NCBI RefSeq assembly: GCF_002077695.1 | Contig: NZ_MWUE01000019.1 | Location: forward strand, 95,217 to 159,216 | Reading direction: 5' to 3' | Length of the DNA stretch: 64,000 nt | Origin: Pantoea latae | GTDB taxonomy: Bacteria > Pseudomonadota > Gammaproteobacteria > Enterobacterales > Enterobacteriaceae | In this document: piece after piece, positions 26,381-35,507 of the stretch | Layout: every line of letters begins with the position of its first letter | How positions within the stretch are numbered: the stretch's first letter is position 1 | Notes under the pieces: model-generated | Databases searched by the model: none | Told to the model about the DNA's origin: nothing | What the model saw: only the letters and a program-made list of their open reading frames with translations | Made by a program: the position numbers and the translations under genes

Positions 26381-27241
26381 TTGACTGATTTCGAACGCTA
26401 CTACCAACGCATCCGCCGCCAGCAGAAACGCGACACGCTGATCTGGTCGCTGCTGCTGGTCACGCTCTACCTGATCGCGGGCAAGATGTCAGAGTTCAGC
26501 CTGACAACGCTCTGGACGTCGATGCCGCACTTCTTCGACTACCTGTGGGAAACCCTGCCAGTGCTGCACCTTTCCACGCTGTTCGACAGCGTAAAGACGG
26601 AGGGATCGCTCGCTTACTGGGGCTACCGGCTTCATTTTCAGCTGCCGCTGATCTGGGAGACGCTGCAGCTGGCGCTCGCCTCCACCCTCGTGGCGGTAGC
26701 TATCGCCGCGGTGCTGGCGTTTTTCGCCGCTGACAACACCAAAACCCCGGCCAGCCTGCGCGTTGCCATTCGCGCCGCCGTCGCCTTTCTGCGCACCATG
26801 CCGGAGCTGGCCTGGGCGGTGATGTTCGTAATGGCGTTCGGCATTGGTGCCATTCCCGGCTTCCTCGCGCTGGCGCTGCACACCATCGGCAGCCTGACCA
26901 AGCTGTTCTACGAGGCGATCGAAAGCGCCTCCGACAGGCCGGTGCGCGGGCTGGCCGCGTGCGGTGCCAGCAAGCTGCAGCGGATGCGCTTCGCCTTCTG
27001 GCCGCAGGTGAAACCGATTTTCCTCTCCTACAGCTTTATGCGTCTGGAGATTAACTTTCGCTCATCGACCATTCTCGGGCTGGTGGGCGCGGGCGGCATC
27101 GGCCAGGAGCTGATGACCAATATCAAACTCGATCGTTACGATCAGGTCAGCATCACGCTGCTGCTGATTATTGTGGTGGTGTCGCTGCTGGATACGCTCT
27201 CTGGCCAGCTGCGCCGCCGCGTGGTGGAGGGATCATCATGA
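26381..27241 (+). CDS. phnE: PhnE-type phosphonate ABC transporter permease (first)
   Basis: Predicted 286-residue inner-membrane permease with five to six hydrophobic segments and the permease (EAA) loop ATGASKLQ-type region, here LAACGASKLQRMRFAFWPQV, followed by GLVGAGGIGQEL, typical of PhnE. No usable ATG is present; TTG 26381 with AGGA eight bases upstream is the best start (MTDFERYYQRIRRQQ). The frame is open to TTG 26354, which lacks a site. It overlaps the second permease by 4 bp, so the two may form a heterodimeric channel served by PhnC. Confidence 0.88.
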   Translation: MTDFERYYQRIRRQQKRDTLIWSLLLVTLYLIAGKMSEFSLTTLWTSMPHFFDYLWETLPVLHLSTLFDSVKTEGSLAYWGYRLHFQLPLIWETLQLALASTLVAVAIAAVLAFFAADNTKTPASLRVAIRAAVAFLRTMPELAWAVMFVMAFGIGAIPGFLALALHTIGSLTKLFYEAIESASDRPVRGLAACGASKLQRMRFAFWPQVKPIFLSYSFMRLEINFRSSTILGLVGAGGIGQELMTNIKLDRYDQVSITLLLIIVVVSLLDTLSGQLRRRVVEGSS

Positions 27242-28122
27242 TTGCGCTGGCGCCAGATATCGGCAAGCTCATGCGGGAACACCCGGCGCTGTTTAGCGCG
27301 CAGCGGCGCTATCTGCGCCGACTCGCGCTGACCGCCGCAGCGATCCTGCTTTACTACCTCTTTTTCTTCGAATTTTACGGCATCGAGTGGAGCCGCGCCG
27401 CGATGGGCGCGCAGCAGCTGGGGCGCTACTTTGTGCGCATGTTCGTCTGGCACGATTTTATTAACTGGCCGTTCGGCTACTACTTCTCGCAAATCGGCAT
27501 TACGCTGGCGATCGTCTTCGCCGGCACCCTGACCGCGTCGATTATCGCGCTGCCGCTGTCGTTTTTCGCCGCGCGCAACGTGATGCACAACCGCGCGATG
27601 CGGCCAGTCGCCTGGGCGGTGCGTCGCCTGCTCGATCTGCTGCGCGGCATCGATATGGCGATTTGGGGGCTGATCTTCGTGCGCGCCGTCGGCATGGGGC
27701 CGCTGGCAGGCGTGCTGGCGATTGTGATGCAGGATGTCGGGCTGCTCGGCAAGCTCTACTCAGAGGGGCATGAGGCGGTGGAGCGCTCGCCGAGCCGCGG
27801 GCTAAGCGCGGTGGGCGCCAGCAGCCTGCAAAAGCATCGCTTCGGCATCTTTACCCAGTCGTTTCCGCACTTTCTGGCGCTCAGCCTCTATCAGATCGAG
27901 TCCAATACCCGCTCGGCGGCGGTGCTCGGCTTTGTCGGCGCGGGCGGCGTCGGGCTGGTCTACGCCGAGAATATGCGCCTGTGGAACTGGGACGTGGTGA
28001 TGTTTCTGACCCTGATCCTCGTGGCGGTGGTGATGATCATGGATGCGATCTCCAGCCGGCTGCGCAAGCGCTATATTAGCGGGAAGCCGGTGCCGCTCTG
28101 GCAGCCTGCCGCGCGCGACTGA
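27238..28122 (+). CDS. phnE: PhnE-type phosphonate ABC transporter permease (second)
   Basis: Predicted 294-residue permease, paralogous to the preceding one. It has the loop LSAVGASSLQKHRFGIFTQSF, then NTRSAAVLGFVGAGGVGLVY, and about six membrane segments. ATG 27238 overlaps the first permease stop. Two adjacent phnE genes are known in several bacteria, whereas E. coli has one. The last 47 bp overlap, on the opposite strand, the 3' end of the histidine kinase gene. Confidence 0.9.
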   Translation: MIALAPDIGKLMREHPALFSAQRRYLRRLALTAAAILLYYLFFFEFYGIEWSRAAMGAQQLGRYFVRMFVWHDFINWPFGYYFSQIGITLAIVFAGTLTASIIALPLSFFAARNVMHNRAMRPVAWAVRRLLDLLRGIDMAIWGLIFVRAVGMGPLAGVLAIVMQDVGLLGKLYSEGHEAVERSPSRGLSAVGASSLQKHRFGIFTQSFPHFLALSLYQIESNTRSAAVLGFVGAGGVGLVYAENMRLWNWDVVMFLTLILVAVVMIMDAISSRLRKRYISGKPVPLWQPAARD

Positions 28123-30652
28123 GGCGCTCGCTGCGCTGCCAGGCGCGCGCCAGCGCCTGCGCCAGCTGCGCCTGCTGCCAGGGTTTCGCCAGCCGCTCGC
28201 ACAGCGGCAGCGCCACCGGCTGCAGGCGCAGATCCTGCCCGCTGATCAGCAGCGTTGCCAGCTGTGGCCAGTGCTGCTGCGCCTGACGGATAACGTCGGC
28301 ACCGTTCAGCGCGCCGGGCAGCATCAGGTCGCTGATCAGCAGATCGATATCGGGCGTCTGGCGCAGCAGCGCCAGCGCCTCCTCGCCGCTGGCGCACTCC
28401 AGCGTCACGTAGCCGAGCTGATGCAGATGCTCGCACAGCGTCTGGCGCACTGCCGGCTCGTCATCCAGCACCAGCACCAGCTTGTCGCGCGGCGTTGGCG
28501 GGTCGACCGGCTGCACCGGCGGCGCTGCGACGGCGCTTTCGGGCGCGCGCGGCAGCAGCAGGCGCACGGTGGTGCCGCGTGTCGGCGCGGTATCGATCTC
28601 GATCTGGCCGCCCGACTGGCGCACAAAGCCATACACCATCGACAGACCGAGCCCGCTGCCGCTGCCGGTCTCTTTGGTGGTGAAGAAGGGTTCGAACACC
28701 TGGGCGCGCACCTCCTCCGTCATGCCGCAGCCCTGATCGACCACCTCAATCACCACGCGCTCGCGCGTCTCCCGCCGTTGATTACAGATGCGCAGCCGGA
28801 TCTCGCCGCCTCGCTGCTGCATGGCGTCGCGCGCGTTGACCACCAGATTCATCAGCGCGTTTTCCAGCTGGCTGGCGTCGATCCAGGCGAGCCAGCCGGG
28901 CTGCTGCGCCTCAATGATCAGACGCTGGCCAGGCAGCAGCGAGTGCTGCAGCAGACCCTGCAGTTCATCTACCAGCTGTGCCACCGAGACGGCGCGCGGA
29001 TGCAGCGCCTGCTTGCGCGAGAAGGCGAGCAGGCGCTGGGTCAGCAGCGCGGCGCGATCCGCCGCCTGCCGGGCGCGATCGATGCGGCTCGCCAGCGCAC
29101 CCGGCGGCAGCTGGCCCTGGGTCAGCGCCAGGCTGCCGATGATCACCGCCAGCAGATTGTTAAAGTCGTGGGCGAGGCCGCCGGTCAGCTGGCCGACCGC
29201 CTTCATCTTCTGGCTGTGCACCAGCGCCTCTTCCAGCGCCTTGCGCGCGGTGCGCTCCAGCACGGTGTTGACAATGCCGCGACGCGGCACCGGGCTGAAG
29301 CGCAGCTCCAGCGTGCGGCCATCCGCCAGCCGCACCTCCTGCGGCTCGCCGGAATCCTGCAGATCCACCCCGGCGCGCCGCAGCAGCTGGCGGTAGTGCA
29401 GGCCGCGATGCAGCGCCTGCCCGGGCAGCCCCAGCAGCTGCGGGTACTGCGCATTCCACACCACCAGCGCGCCGTCGTTATCGAACAGCGCAAAGCCGTC
29501 GCGCATTGCGAGGAAGGTGGACTCGAGCTGGCTGCTTTTCTCCTTCAGCAGGCGCGAGGTGTGCGCCAGCGACGCGGTATTGCGCGCAAAGACGTTAAAG
29601 GCGCGCGCCAGATCCCCCAGTTCGTCGCGGCGCTGCAGGCCAGGCACCGAGACGTGTTTTTCTCCCTGCGCCAGCCGCGTCATGGCCTCGGCGATGGCGG
29701 TAAGGCTGGAGCCGAGGTTGCGGTAGATATAGATGCCGGCGTAGCCGGTGATCGCCAGCGCCAGCAGGGCAAACAGGGCGATAAACAGGATCACGGAGTT
29801 GAGTTCGCGGTGGGTCTCCGCGCTGCGCGTTTCGCTCTGCAGCGCCACCTGCTGCACGCAGGCGGTAATGTCGTCGTTGAGCATCGCCACCAGCGCCTTG
29901 ATGCGATAGGTCGAGTAGGCGATCGCCAGATCGTTCTCCGCCAGCTGCGCCGCCAGCGGCGTCAGCGACTGCTGGGTTGCTATCAGCCGCGCGACTTTGT
30001 CATCCAGCCGTGCATCGCCGGAGTCTGCGCGCCAGGCGCTCATCACCTGCTGCAGCTGGTCGATGACCGCGATGGGCGAGGGGGTGCGGATCGCCACGTT
30101 GATCAGGCGCTCGGTTTGCTGACGCAGCGTCGGCGCCGGCCCGCGCGTGGCGGCGAGCCGATCGATGCGCCCCAGCAGCAGCGCTGACTGCCACAGCCCG
30201 CTGAGCAGGGCGTTGCGCTGCAGGTGGCGCTGATGGCCGTTGACCAGCAGCCGGGTAACGGTCTGCTCCAGCATCAGGCTGCGCGCGCGAATGCGCGCCA
30301 CCCGCTCCGGCTGGCGCGCCGCCAGCGGCGCCGAGGCGAGCAGCGCCAGCGACTGCTGTAAGGCCTGCTGGTTCTGCTGCAGCCGCTGCGACTCGCTCTG
30401 ATACTCCAGCGCGCCCACCACCTGCGACAGCCGCACCGCCGCCGTGGCGACGCTGGCGGTGTCGCGCGCCAGCGCCAGGCTGGCGCTCATATCGGCCAGG
30501 GTTTGCGCCTGCGCCTGCTCCTGAATGCGTCCGGCGTGGCGAAAGCCGAGGATCGCCACCGCGCTCACCATCAGCGTCACGCACACCACCAGCAGATTAA
30601 ACAGCAGCAGACGGCCGCGCGCGCCCGCCTGCCAGGGATGTTGATGCCGCAT
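28076..30652 (-). CDS. Hybrid sensor histidine kinase with C-terminal receiver domain
   Basis: Predicted 858-residue membrane kinase. Two membrane helices (about 15-36 and 287-309) flank a long helical periplasmic sensor of TorS-like type, followed by HAMP (about 315-365), PAS (about 376-456), HisKA with phosphoacceptor His495 (GGLAHDFNNLL), an HATPase domain (NLVVNARDAM, DQGCGM, GSGSGLGLSMVYG) and a receiver (VLDDEP, acceptor Asp in LISDLMLP, Lys in LAKP). No Hpt domain is present. ATG 30652 follows GGAGG six bases upstream and is preferred over an in-frame ATG at 30679. It diverges from the sugar ABC genes by 146 bp and probably acts with the response regulator at 34347. Confidence 0.9.
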   Translation of the reverse strand: MRHQHPWQAGARGRLLLFNLLVVCVTLMVSAVAILGFRHAGRIQEQAQAQTLADMSASLALARDTASVATAAVRLSQVVGALEYQSESQRLQQNQQALQQSLALLASAPLAARQPERVARIRARSLMLEQTVTRLLVNGHQRHLQRNALLSGLWQSALLLGRIDRLAATRGPAPTLRQQTERLINVAIRTPSPIAVIDQLQQVMSAWRADSGDARLDDKVARLIATQQSLTPLAAQLAENDLAIAYSTYRIKALVAMLNDDITACVQQVALQSETRSAETHRELNSVILFIALFALLALAITGYAGIYIYRNLGSSLTAIAEAMTRLAQGEKHVSVPGLQRRDELGDLARAFNVFARNTASLAHTSRLLKEKSSQLESTFLAMRDGFALFDNDGALVVWNAQYPQLLGLPGQALHRGLHYRQLLRRAGVDLQDSGEPQEVRLADGRTLELRFSPVPRRGIVNTVLERTARKALEEALVHSQKMKAVGQLTGGLAHDFNNLLAVIIGSLALTQGQLPPGALASRIDRARQAADRAALLTQRLLAFSRKQALHPRAVSVAQLVDELQGLLQHSLLPGQRLIIEAQQPGWLAWIDASQLENALMNLVVNARDAMQQRGGEIRLRICNQRRETRERVVIEVVDQGCGMTEEVRAQVFEPFFTTKETGSGSGLGLSMVYGFVRQSGGQIEIDTAPTRGTTVRLLLPRAPESAVAAPPVQPVDPPTPRDKLVLVLDDEPAVRQTLCEHLHQLGYVTLECASGEEALALLRQTPDIDLLISDLMLPGALNGADVIRQAQQHWPQLATLLISGQDLRLQPVALPLCERLAKPWQQAQLAQALARAWQRSERLSRARQAARAAPASR

Positions 30653-30798
30653 TCGCCGCCTCCGCGCGCCCGCCGTCACTGGGGCGAGTATAGGCCGCGG
30701 CCCAACGCCGTTTATGACAAATATGAACGGGCGCTGACATTTTCCATTTATCTGGCGTTGCTTTACTCAGCGCTCATCCCGCTTATCTGGAGCGACCC

Positions 30799-32313
30799 AT
30801 GACAGCCACACCGATTCTGCAAATGCGCGCCATTACGCGGCGCTTCGGCCAGTTTTATGCGCTGAAAGGGGTCGATCTCACGGTCTACGCCGGAGAAATT
30901 CATGCGCTGATGGGCGAGAACGGCGCGGGCAAGAGCACGCTGATGAAGATCCTCGCCGGCGCCTACAGCGCCACCAGCGGCGAGATCCTGATCGACGGCC
31001 AGCCCTACGTGATTAAAGGGCCGAAGGCGGCGCTGGCGGCGGGCATTACGCTGATTTACCAGGAGATTAACCTCGCGCCCAACCTGACGGTGGCCGAAAA
31101 CATCTTCCTCGGCAGCGAAATGACGCGCGGCGGATTGATTCGGCGACGGCAGATGGCGGAAGAGGCGCAGCAGGTGATCGATCGGCTCGGCGCGCAGTTC
31201 AGCGCCACCGATCGGGTCAGCCGGCTCAGTATCGCCGAGCAGCAGCAGGTGGAGATCGCCCGCGCGCTGCACCGCAACAGCCGCATTCTGGTGATGGACG
31301 AGCCCACCGCCGCGCTGAGCAACCGCGAAACCGAACAGCTTTTCGCCCTGATCAAGCGCCTGCGCGCCGAAGGCATGGCGATTATCTACATCAGCCACCG
31401 CATGGCGGAGGTCTATGAGCTTTCCGATCGCGTCAGCGTGCTGCGCGACGGCCAGTATGTCGGCAGCCTGACCCGCGACAACCTTAACGCCAGCGAGCTG
31501 GTGCGCATGATGGTTGGCCGACCGCTGAGCGATCTCTTCAACAAAGATGGCACCATTCCGTTCGGCGACATCCGGCTGGCGGTCAATCACCTCACCGACG
31601 GCGGCAAGGTGCGGCCGAGCAGCCTGGCGGTGCGCGCCGGCGAGATCGTCGGGCTGGCCGGGCTGGTCGGCGCCGGGCGCAGCGAGCTGGCGCAGCTGAT
31701 CTTTGGCGTGCATAAACCCAGCGGCGGCGAGATCTGGATCGACGGAGAGAAGGTGACCATTCATTCGCCGCGCGACGCCATCGCGCGCGGCATCGGCTTT
31801 CTTACCGAGAACCGCAAAGAGCAGGGGCTGTTTCTCGATATGGCGGCGCAGGAGAACATCGTGATGGCGACGCTGGAGCGCGACGCCAGCTACGGCCTGC
31901 TCAACCGGCGCAAAGGAAAAAAGATCGCCGGCGACGCCATCGCCACGCTCAATATCCGCGTGCCCCATGCGCAGGTGCGCGCAGGCGGGCTCTCCGGCGG
32001 CAACCAGCAGAAGCTGCTGATTTCGCGCTGGGTATCGATTGGGCCGCGCATTCTGATCCTCGATGAGCCAACGCGCGGCGTCGATGTCGGCGCCAAAAGC
32101 GAGATCTACCGCATGATGAATCAGATGGCGCAGCAGGGCGTGGCGATCCTGATGATCTCCAGCGAGCTGCCGGAGGTGGTCGGCATGAGCGACCGGGTTT
32201 ACGTGATGCGCGAAGGCGCTATCGCCGGGGAGCTGGATCAGCATCGCATCAGCCAGGAAAACATAATGACGCTCGCCACCGGTGCGCATGCCGCGTCGCC
32301 AGTGGATCTATAA
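30799..32313 (+). CDS. Sugar ABC transporter ATP-binding protein (RbsA/MglA class)
   Basis: Predicted 504-residue double ATPase of the carbohydrate CUT2 importers. The first cassette has Walker [10 protein letters not shown] (about 38-46), signature [15 protein letters not shown] and Walker [13 protein letters not shown]. The second has a degenerate Walker A region (GLVGAGRSE), signature [15 protein letters not shown] and Walker [12 protein letters not shown]. That asymmetry is normal for the family. It is the first gene of a three-gene transporter, ATPase, permease and binding protein. The sugar is not identifiable; the ribose/galactose/polyol class is the safe statement. Confidence 0.92.
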   Translation: MTATPILQMRAITRRFGQFYALKGVDLTVYAGEIHALMGENGAGKSTLMKILAGAYSATSGEILIDGQPYVIKGPKAALAAGITLIYQEINLAPNLTVAENIFLGSEMTRGGLIRRRQMAEEAQQVIDRLGAQFSATDRVSRLSIAEQQQVEIARALHRNSRILVMDEPTAALSNRETEQLFALIKRLRAEGMAIIYISHRMAEVYELSDRVSVLRDGQYVGSLTRDNLNASELVRMMVGRPLSDLFNKDGTIPFGDIRLAVNHLTDGGKVRPSSLAVRAGEIVGLAGLVGAGRSELAQLIFGVHKPSGGEIWIDGEKVTIHSPRDAIARGIGFLTENRKEQGLFLDMAAQENIVMATLERDASYGLLNRRKGKKIAGDAIATLNIRVPHAQVRAGGLSGGNQQKLLISRWVSIGPRILILDEPTRGVDVGAKSEIYRMMNQMAQQGVAILMISSELPEVVGMSDRVYVMREGAIAGELDQHRISQENIMTLATGAHAASPVDL

Positions 32314-32323
32314 GGAGAGGACC

Positions 32324-33307
32324 GTGACAACAGAAACCACGCGCGTGAAATCGCCCACCGTTAAGCGGGCGCTGATGGGCGATCTGCTGCAAACCGTCGG
32401 CATCCTGCCGATCTTGGTGCTGATTGTGGTGGTGTTCGGCGTGGTCGCGCCGAATTTCTTCACCGAGGCCAACCTGCTCAACATTACTCGTCAGGCGTCG
32501 ATCAATATCGTGCTGGCGGCCGGCATGACCTTTGTGATTTTAACCGGCGGCATCGATCTCTCGGTGGGATCGATGCTCGGCACCACGGCGGTGGTGGCGA
32601 TGGTGGCGTCCCTGGACCCGATGCTTGCCAGTATGACCATTCCCATGGCGCTGGGCGCCGGGCTGGTGATGGGGCTGTTCAACGGCATTCTGGTCGCCTG
32701 GGCCGGGCTGCCGCCCTTTATCGTCACGCTCGGCACTTACACGGCGCTGCGCGGTGCCGCCTATCTGCTGGCGAACGGCACCACGGTGATTAACTCCGAT
32801 ATCAGTTTTGAGTGGATAGGCAACGGCTATCTCGGGCCGGTGCCCTGGCTGATCGTGATCGCCTTCGCGGTGATCGCCCTCTGCTGGTTTATCCTGCGCC
32901 GCACCACGCTGGGCGTTCATATCTACGCGGTCGGCGGCAATATGCAGGCGGCGCGGCTCACCGGCATTAAAGTCGGCGCGGTGCTGGTGTTCGTCTACGC
33001 CATGAGCGGGCTGCTCTCGGGGCTGGGCGGGCTGATGTCCGCGTCGCGCCTCTACAGCGCCAACGGCAACCTCGGCGTTGGCTATGAGCTGGACGCCATC
33101 GCCGCGGTGATCCTCGGCGGCACCAGCTTTGTTGGCGGCATCGGCACCATTACCGGCACGCTGATCGGCGCCCTGATTATCGCCACGCTCAATAACGGCA
33201 TGACGCTGATGGGCGTCTCCTATTTCTGGCAGCTGGTGATCAAGGGCGCGGTGATCATTATCGCGGTGCTGATCGACAAATATCGCACCCGACACCATGT
33301 GTCCTGA
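32324..33307 (+). CDS. Sugar ABC transporter permease (RbsC class)
   Basis: Predicted 327-residue inner-membrane permease with eight to ten hydrophobic segments. Family motifs include LTGGIDLSVGSMLG, LPPFIVTLGTY, GNMQAARLTGIKV and ELDAIAAVILGGTSFVGGIGTITGT. The start is GTG 32324 behind AAGGAGAGG, 10 bp after the ATPase stop. The frame is open upstream to 32282, but that ATG lies in the previous gene and lacks a site. It forms the CUT2 channel with the preceding ATPase. Confidence 0.92.
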   Translation: MTTETTRVKSPTVKRALMGDLLQTVGILPILVLIVVVFGVVAPNFFTEANLLNITRQASINIVLAAGMTFVILTGGIDLSVGSMLGTTAVVAMVASLDPMLASMTIPMALGAGLVMGLFNGILVAWAGLPPFIVTLGTYTALRGAAYLLANGTTVINSDISFEWIGNGYLGPVPWLIVIAFAVIALCWFILRRTTLGVHIYAVGGNMQAARLTGIKVGAVLVFVYAMSGLLSGLGGLMSASRLYSANGNLGVGYELDAIAAVILGGTSFVGGIGTITGTLIGALIIATLNNGMTLMGVSYFWQLVIKGAVIIIAVLIDKYRTRHHVS

Positions 33308-33377
33308 GCGCGCCGCGCCGCTTTTACCCCTCCGCCATTCAGCCGTTGGCGATTCATATAACAGCAGGAGAAGGTCT

Positions 33378-34316
33378 ATGCGTTTTAATCCGATCGTAAC
33401 CGGGCTGCTGGCGGCGACGCTGTTCAGCGGCTCCTTCGCCCAGGCAAAAGATCTCAAATCTATCGGTGTCACCGTCGGCGATCTCGCCAACCCGTTTTTC
33501 GTGCAGATCACCAAAGGCGCGGAGATGAAGGCGCACGAACTGGCGGGCGATAAAGTCAACGTAACGCTGGTCTCCAGCGGCTACGATCTGGGCCAGCAGG
33601 TGGCGCAGATCGACAACTTTATCGCGGCGAAAGTGGACATGATTATTCTTAACGCCGCCGATTCCAAAGGCATCGCGCCGGCGGTGAAACGCGCGCGCGA
33701 CGCCGGCATCGTGGTGGTGGCGGTAGACGTCGCCGCTGACGGCGCCAACGCCACCATCACCTCGGACAACACCCAGGCGGGCGTGATGGCCTGTAAATAT
33801 ATCGCCGATCGCCTGAAAGAGAAGGGCAACGTCCTGATCATCAACGGGCCGCCGGTGTCGGCGGTGCAGAACCGCGTTGAGGGCTGCATGACCGAACTGA
33901 AGCGCCATCCTGAGATCAAACTGCTCTCCTGGAATCAGAACGCCAAAGGCAGCCGCGAAGGGGGGCTGGAGGTGATGACCGGCCTGCTGTCGGCCAATCC
34001 GAAGGTGGACGCGGTGTTCGCCATTAACGATCCGACGGCAATCGGCGCCGATCTGGCGGCGAAACAGGCGCAGCGCAGCGAATTCTTTATTGTCGGCGTC
34101 GATGGCTCGCCCGATGGCGAAGAGGCGCTGAAGCGCAAGAATTCGCTGTTCGTCGCCACGCCGGCGCAGGATCCGCAGGTAATGGCGGCGAAAGCGGTGG
34201 AGATCGGCTACGACATCCTGCAGGGCAAAGCGGCGCCGGATAAGCCGGTGCTGATCCCGGTTTCCCTGATCGATCGCAACAATGTCGGCAGCTATAAAGG
34301 CTGGACGGTGAAATAA
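33378..34316 (+). CDS. Periplasmic sugar-binding protein (RbsB class)
   Basis: Predicted 312-residue secreted binding protein. A signal peptide (1-23, cleavage after SFAQA) is followed by the two-lobed periplasmic-binding fold: GVTVGDLANPFFVQITKGAE, NAADSKGIAPAVKRARDAGI, VAVDVAADGANATITSDN and GVDGSPDGEEAL. ATG 33378 lies behind AGGAGAAGG. It would present the sugar to the permease and, when loaded, could also signal to the neighbouring hybrid kinase. The latter is inference from gene order. Confidence 0.92.
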   Translation: MRFNPIVTGLLAATLFSGSFAQAKDLKSIGVTVGDLANPFFVQITKGAEMKAHELAGDKVNVTLVSSGYDLGQQVAQIDNFIAAKVDMIILNAADSKGIAPAVKRARDAGIVVVAVDVAADGANATITSDNTQAGVMACKYIADRLKEKGNVLIINGPPVSAVQNRVEGCMTELKRHPEIKLLSWNQNAKGSREGGLEVMTGLLSANPKVDAVFAINDPTAIGADLAAKQAQRSEFFIVGVDGSPDGEEALKRKNSLFVATPAQDPQVMAAKAVEIGYDILQGKAAPDKPVLIPVSLIDRNNVGSYKGWTVK

Positions 34317-34346
34317 CCGCGCGGCGCGGTCGGGCTGAACGTCCTG

Positions 34347-35081
34347 TCAGGCGCTCAGCCGCACCGCTTCCGGCCGCGCCACGTCGGCGGAAAAAACATA
34401 GCCGAGGCCGCGAATCGTACGGATCAGGCTCGGCTGGTGCGGATGGGTTTCGATTTTGCGCCGCAGCCGCATGATCAGCACGTCGATGGTGCGGTCAAAC
34501 ACGTCGAGGCTTTCGCCGTGCGTCAGCTCCAGCAGCTGATCGCGCGTCAGCACTTTCCGCGCATGGCGCACCAGCGCGCGCAGCAGCGCGTATTCGCCCT
34601 GGGTAAGCGGCACCGGTTCGCGCTGCGGGTTGAGCAGCTGGCAGCGCGCCTCGTCAAGCTGCCAGCCGTTAAAGCGCCAGCTACTTTCCGCCGTTTCCGG
34701 CTGCGCAAGACGGCCGCCGCGCCGCAGTGCCGCGCGGGCGCGCGCCACCACCACCCGCGGGTTAAAGGGCTTGGCGATATAGTCGTCCGCGCCCATCTCC
34801 AGCCCTATCACCATCTCCGCTTCTGAGCCCATGCCGGTCAGCATGATTACCAGCAGGTCTGGGCGCTGGCGCTGAAGCTGCTGCAGCACCAGCAGCCCGT
34901 TGGTGTCGGGCAGCATCATATCCAGCATCACCAGCGCGATGTCGCCGTGCTGCGCCAGCAGGGCCGACGCGTCGCGTCCGTATTGGCAGCAGTAGACGCT
35001 AAACTGCTGTTCATTCAGCACATCCTGCAGCAGTTCGCACACCGCTTTATCATCATCGACAATCAGAATGGCGGGCTTCAT
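34347..35081 (-). CDS. OmpR/PhoB-family response regulator
   Basis: Predicted 244-residue two-component regulator. The receiver (1-120) has the acidic pair DDD, phosphoacceptor Asp in VMLDMMLPDTNG, Thr in MLTGMGS and Lys in AKPFNP. The C-terminal winged helix (about 140-235) has LTQGEYALLRALVRH, RTIDVLIMRLRRKIE and RTIRGLGYVF. ATG 35081 follows TTGAGG, while the open frame runs on to 35324 without support. It is convergent with the sugar-binding protein gene and is the likely partner of the kinase at 28076. Sugar-responsive control of the ABC transporter is inferred. Confidence 0.9.
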   Translation of the reverse strand: MKPAILIVDDDKAVCELLQDVLNEQQFSVYCCQYGRDASALLAQHGDIALVMLDMMLPDTNGLLVLQQLQRQRPDLLVIMLTGMGSEAEMVIGLEMGADDYIAKPFNPRVVVARARAALRRGGRLAQPETAESSWRFNGWQLDEARCQLLNPQREPVPLTQGEYALLRALVRHARKVLTRDQLLELTHGESLDVFDRTIDVLIMRLRRKIETHPHQPSLIRTIRGLGYVFSADVARPEAVRLSA

Positions 35082-35507
35082 GCGGCTCGACCTCAAGGTT
35101 AAAAAAAGGTTAACAAGAGTGTACACGGGGCGTTTCGCGCCGCGCTGGCAAGCAGTGGAAACGTGAGCGACATCGCGCTTGATTTTATCGAAGCGTGCGT
35201 TGGCGCAGAATTTTACCGGGGTGATAGCCACGCGATGAAAACGATTGCGCAGCGGCGGGGCAATGCACCATAATCGCGCCTTCTTTTGGTTCGGATTTCT
35301 CTTAGAAAATGCCAGGCCTGGCAAGGTAAACGATTGCGTTTGCAGCTGGCATAGCGATTGCTATGTCTTCAGGCCTTATGGAGATTCAGGGCGTGACGAT
35401 CGTAGCCGTCAGCATGCAGCGGCGCGTCGTGCGGTAACACAATAATCAGCATGTAACCCACACTGGCAAGTGAGAACGCGCATTCGTGCCGTCTCCGCTC
35501 TTGAGAG
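35082..35507. other. 426-bp intergenic region between response regulator and purine permease
   Basis: No gene is apparent. It holds promoters for two divergent genes, a 12-bp palindrome GCCAGGCCTGGC (35311-35322), the PurR-like site (listed separately) and a 6-bp inverted repeat CATAGC/GCTATG (35350-35365). The ATG of the permease at 35508 is preceded by GAGAGATG. Confidence 0.5.
35324..35339 (+). promoter_or_regulatory. PurR operator-like site before purine permease
   Basis: AGGTAAACGATTGCGT matches the enterobacterial PurR consensus AnGCAAnCGnTTnCnT at every fixed position except one (T for C at position 4), including the central CG. It lies 169 bp upstream of a purine permease gene, the expected kind of target. 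Repression by PurR with hypoxanthine or guanine is inferred. Confidence 0.6.
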
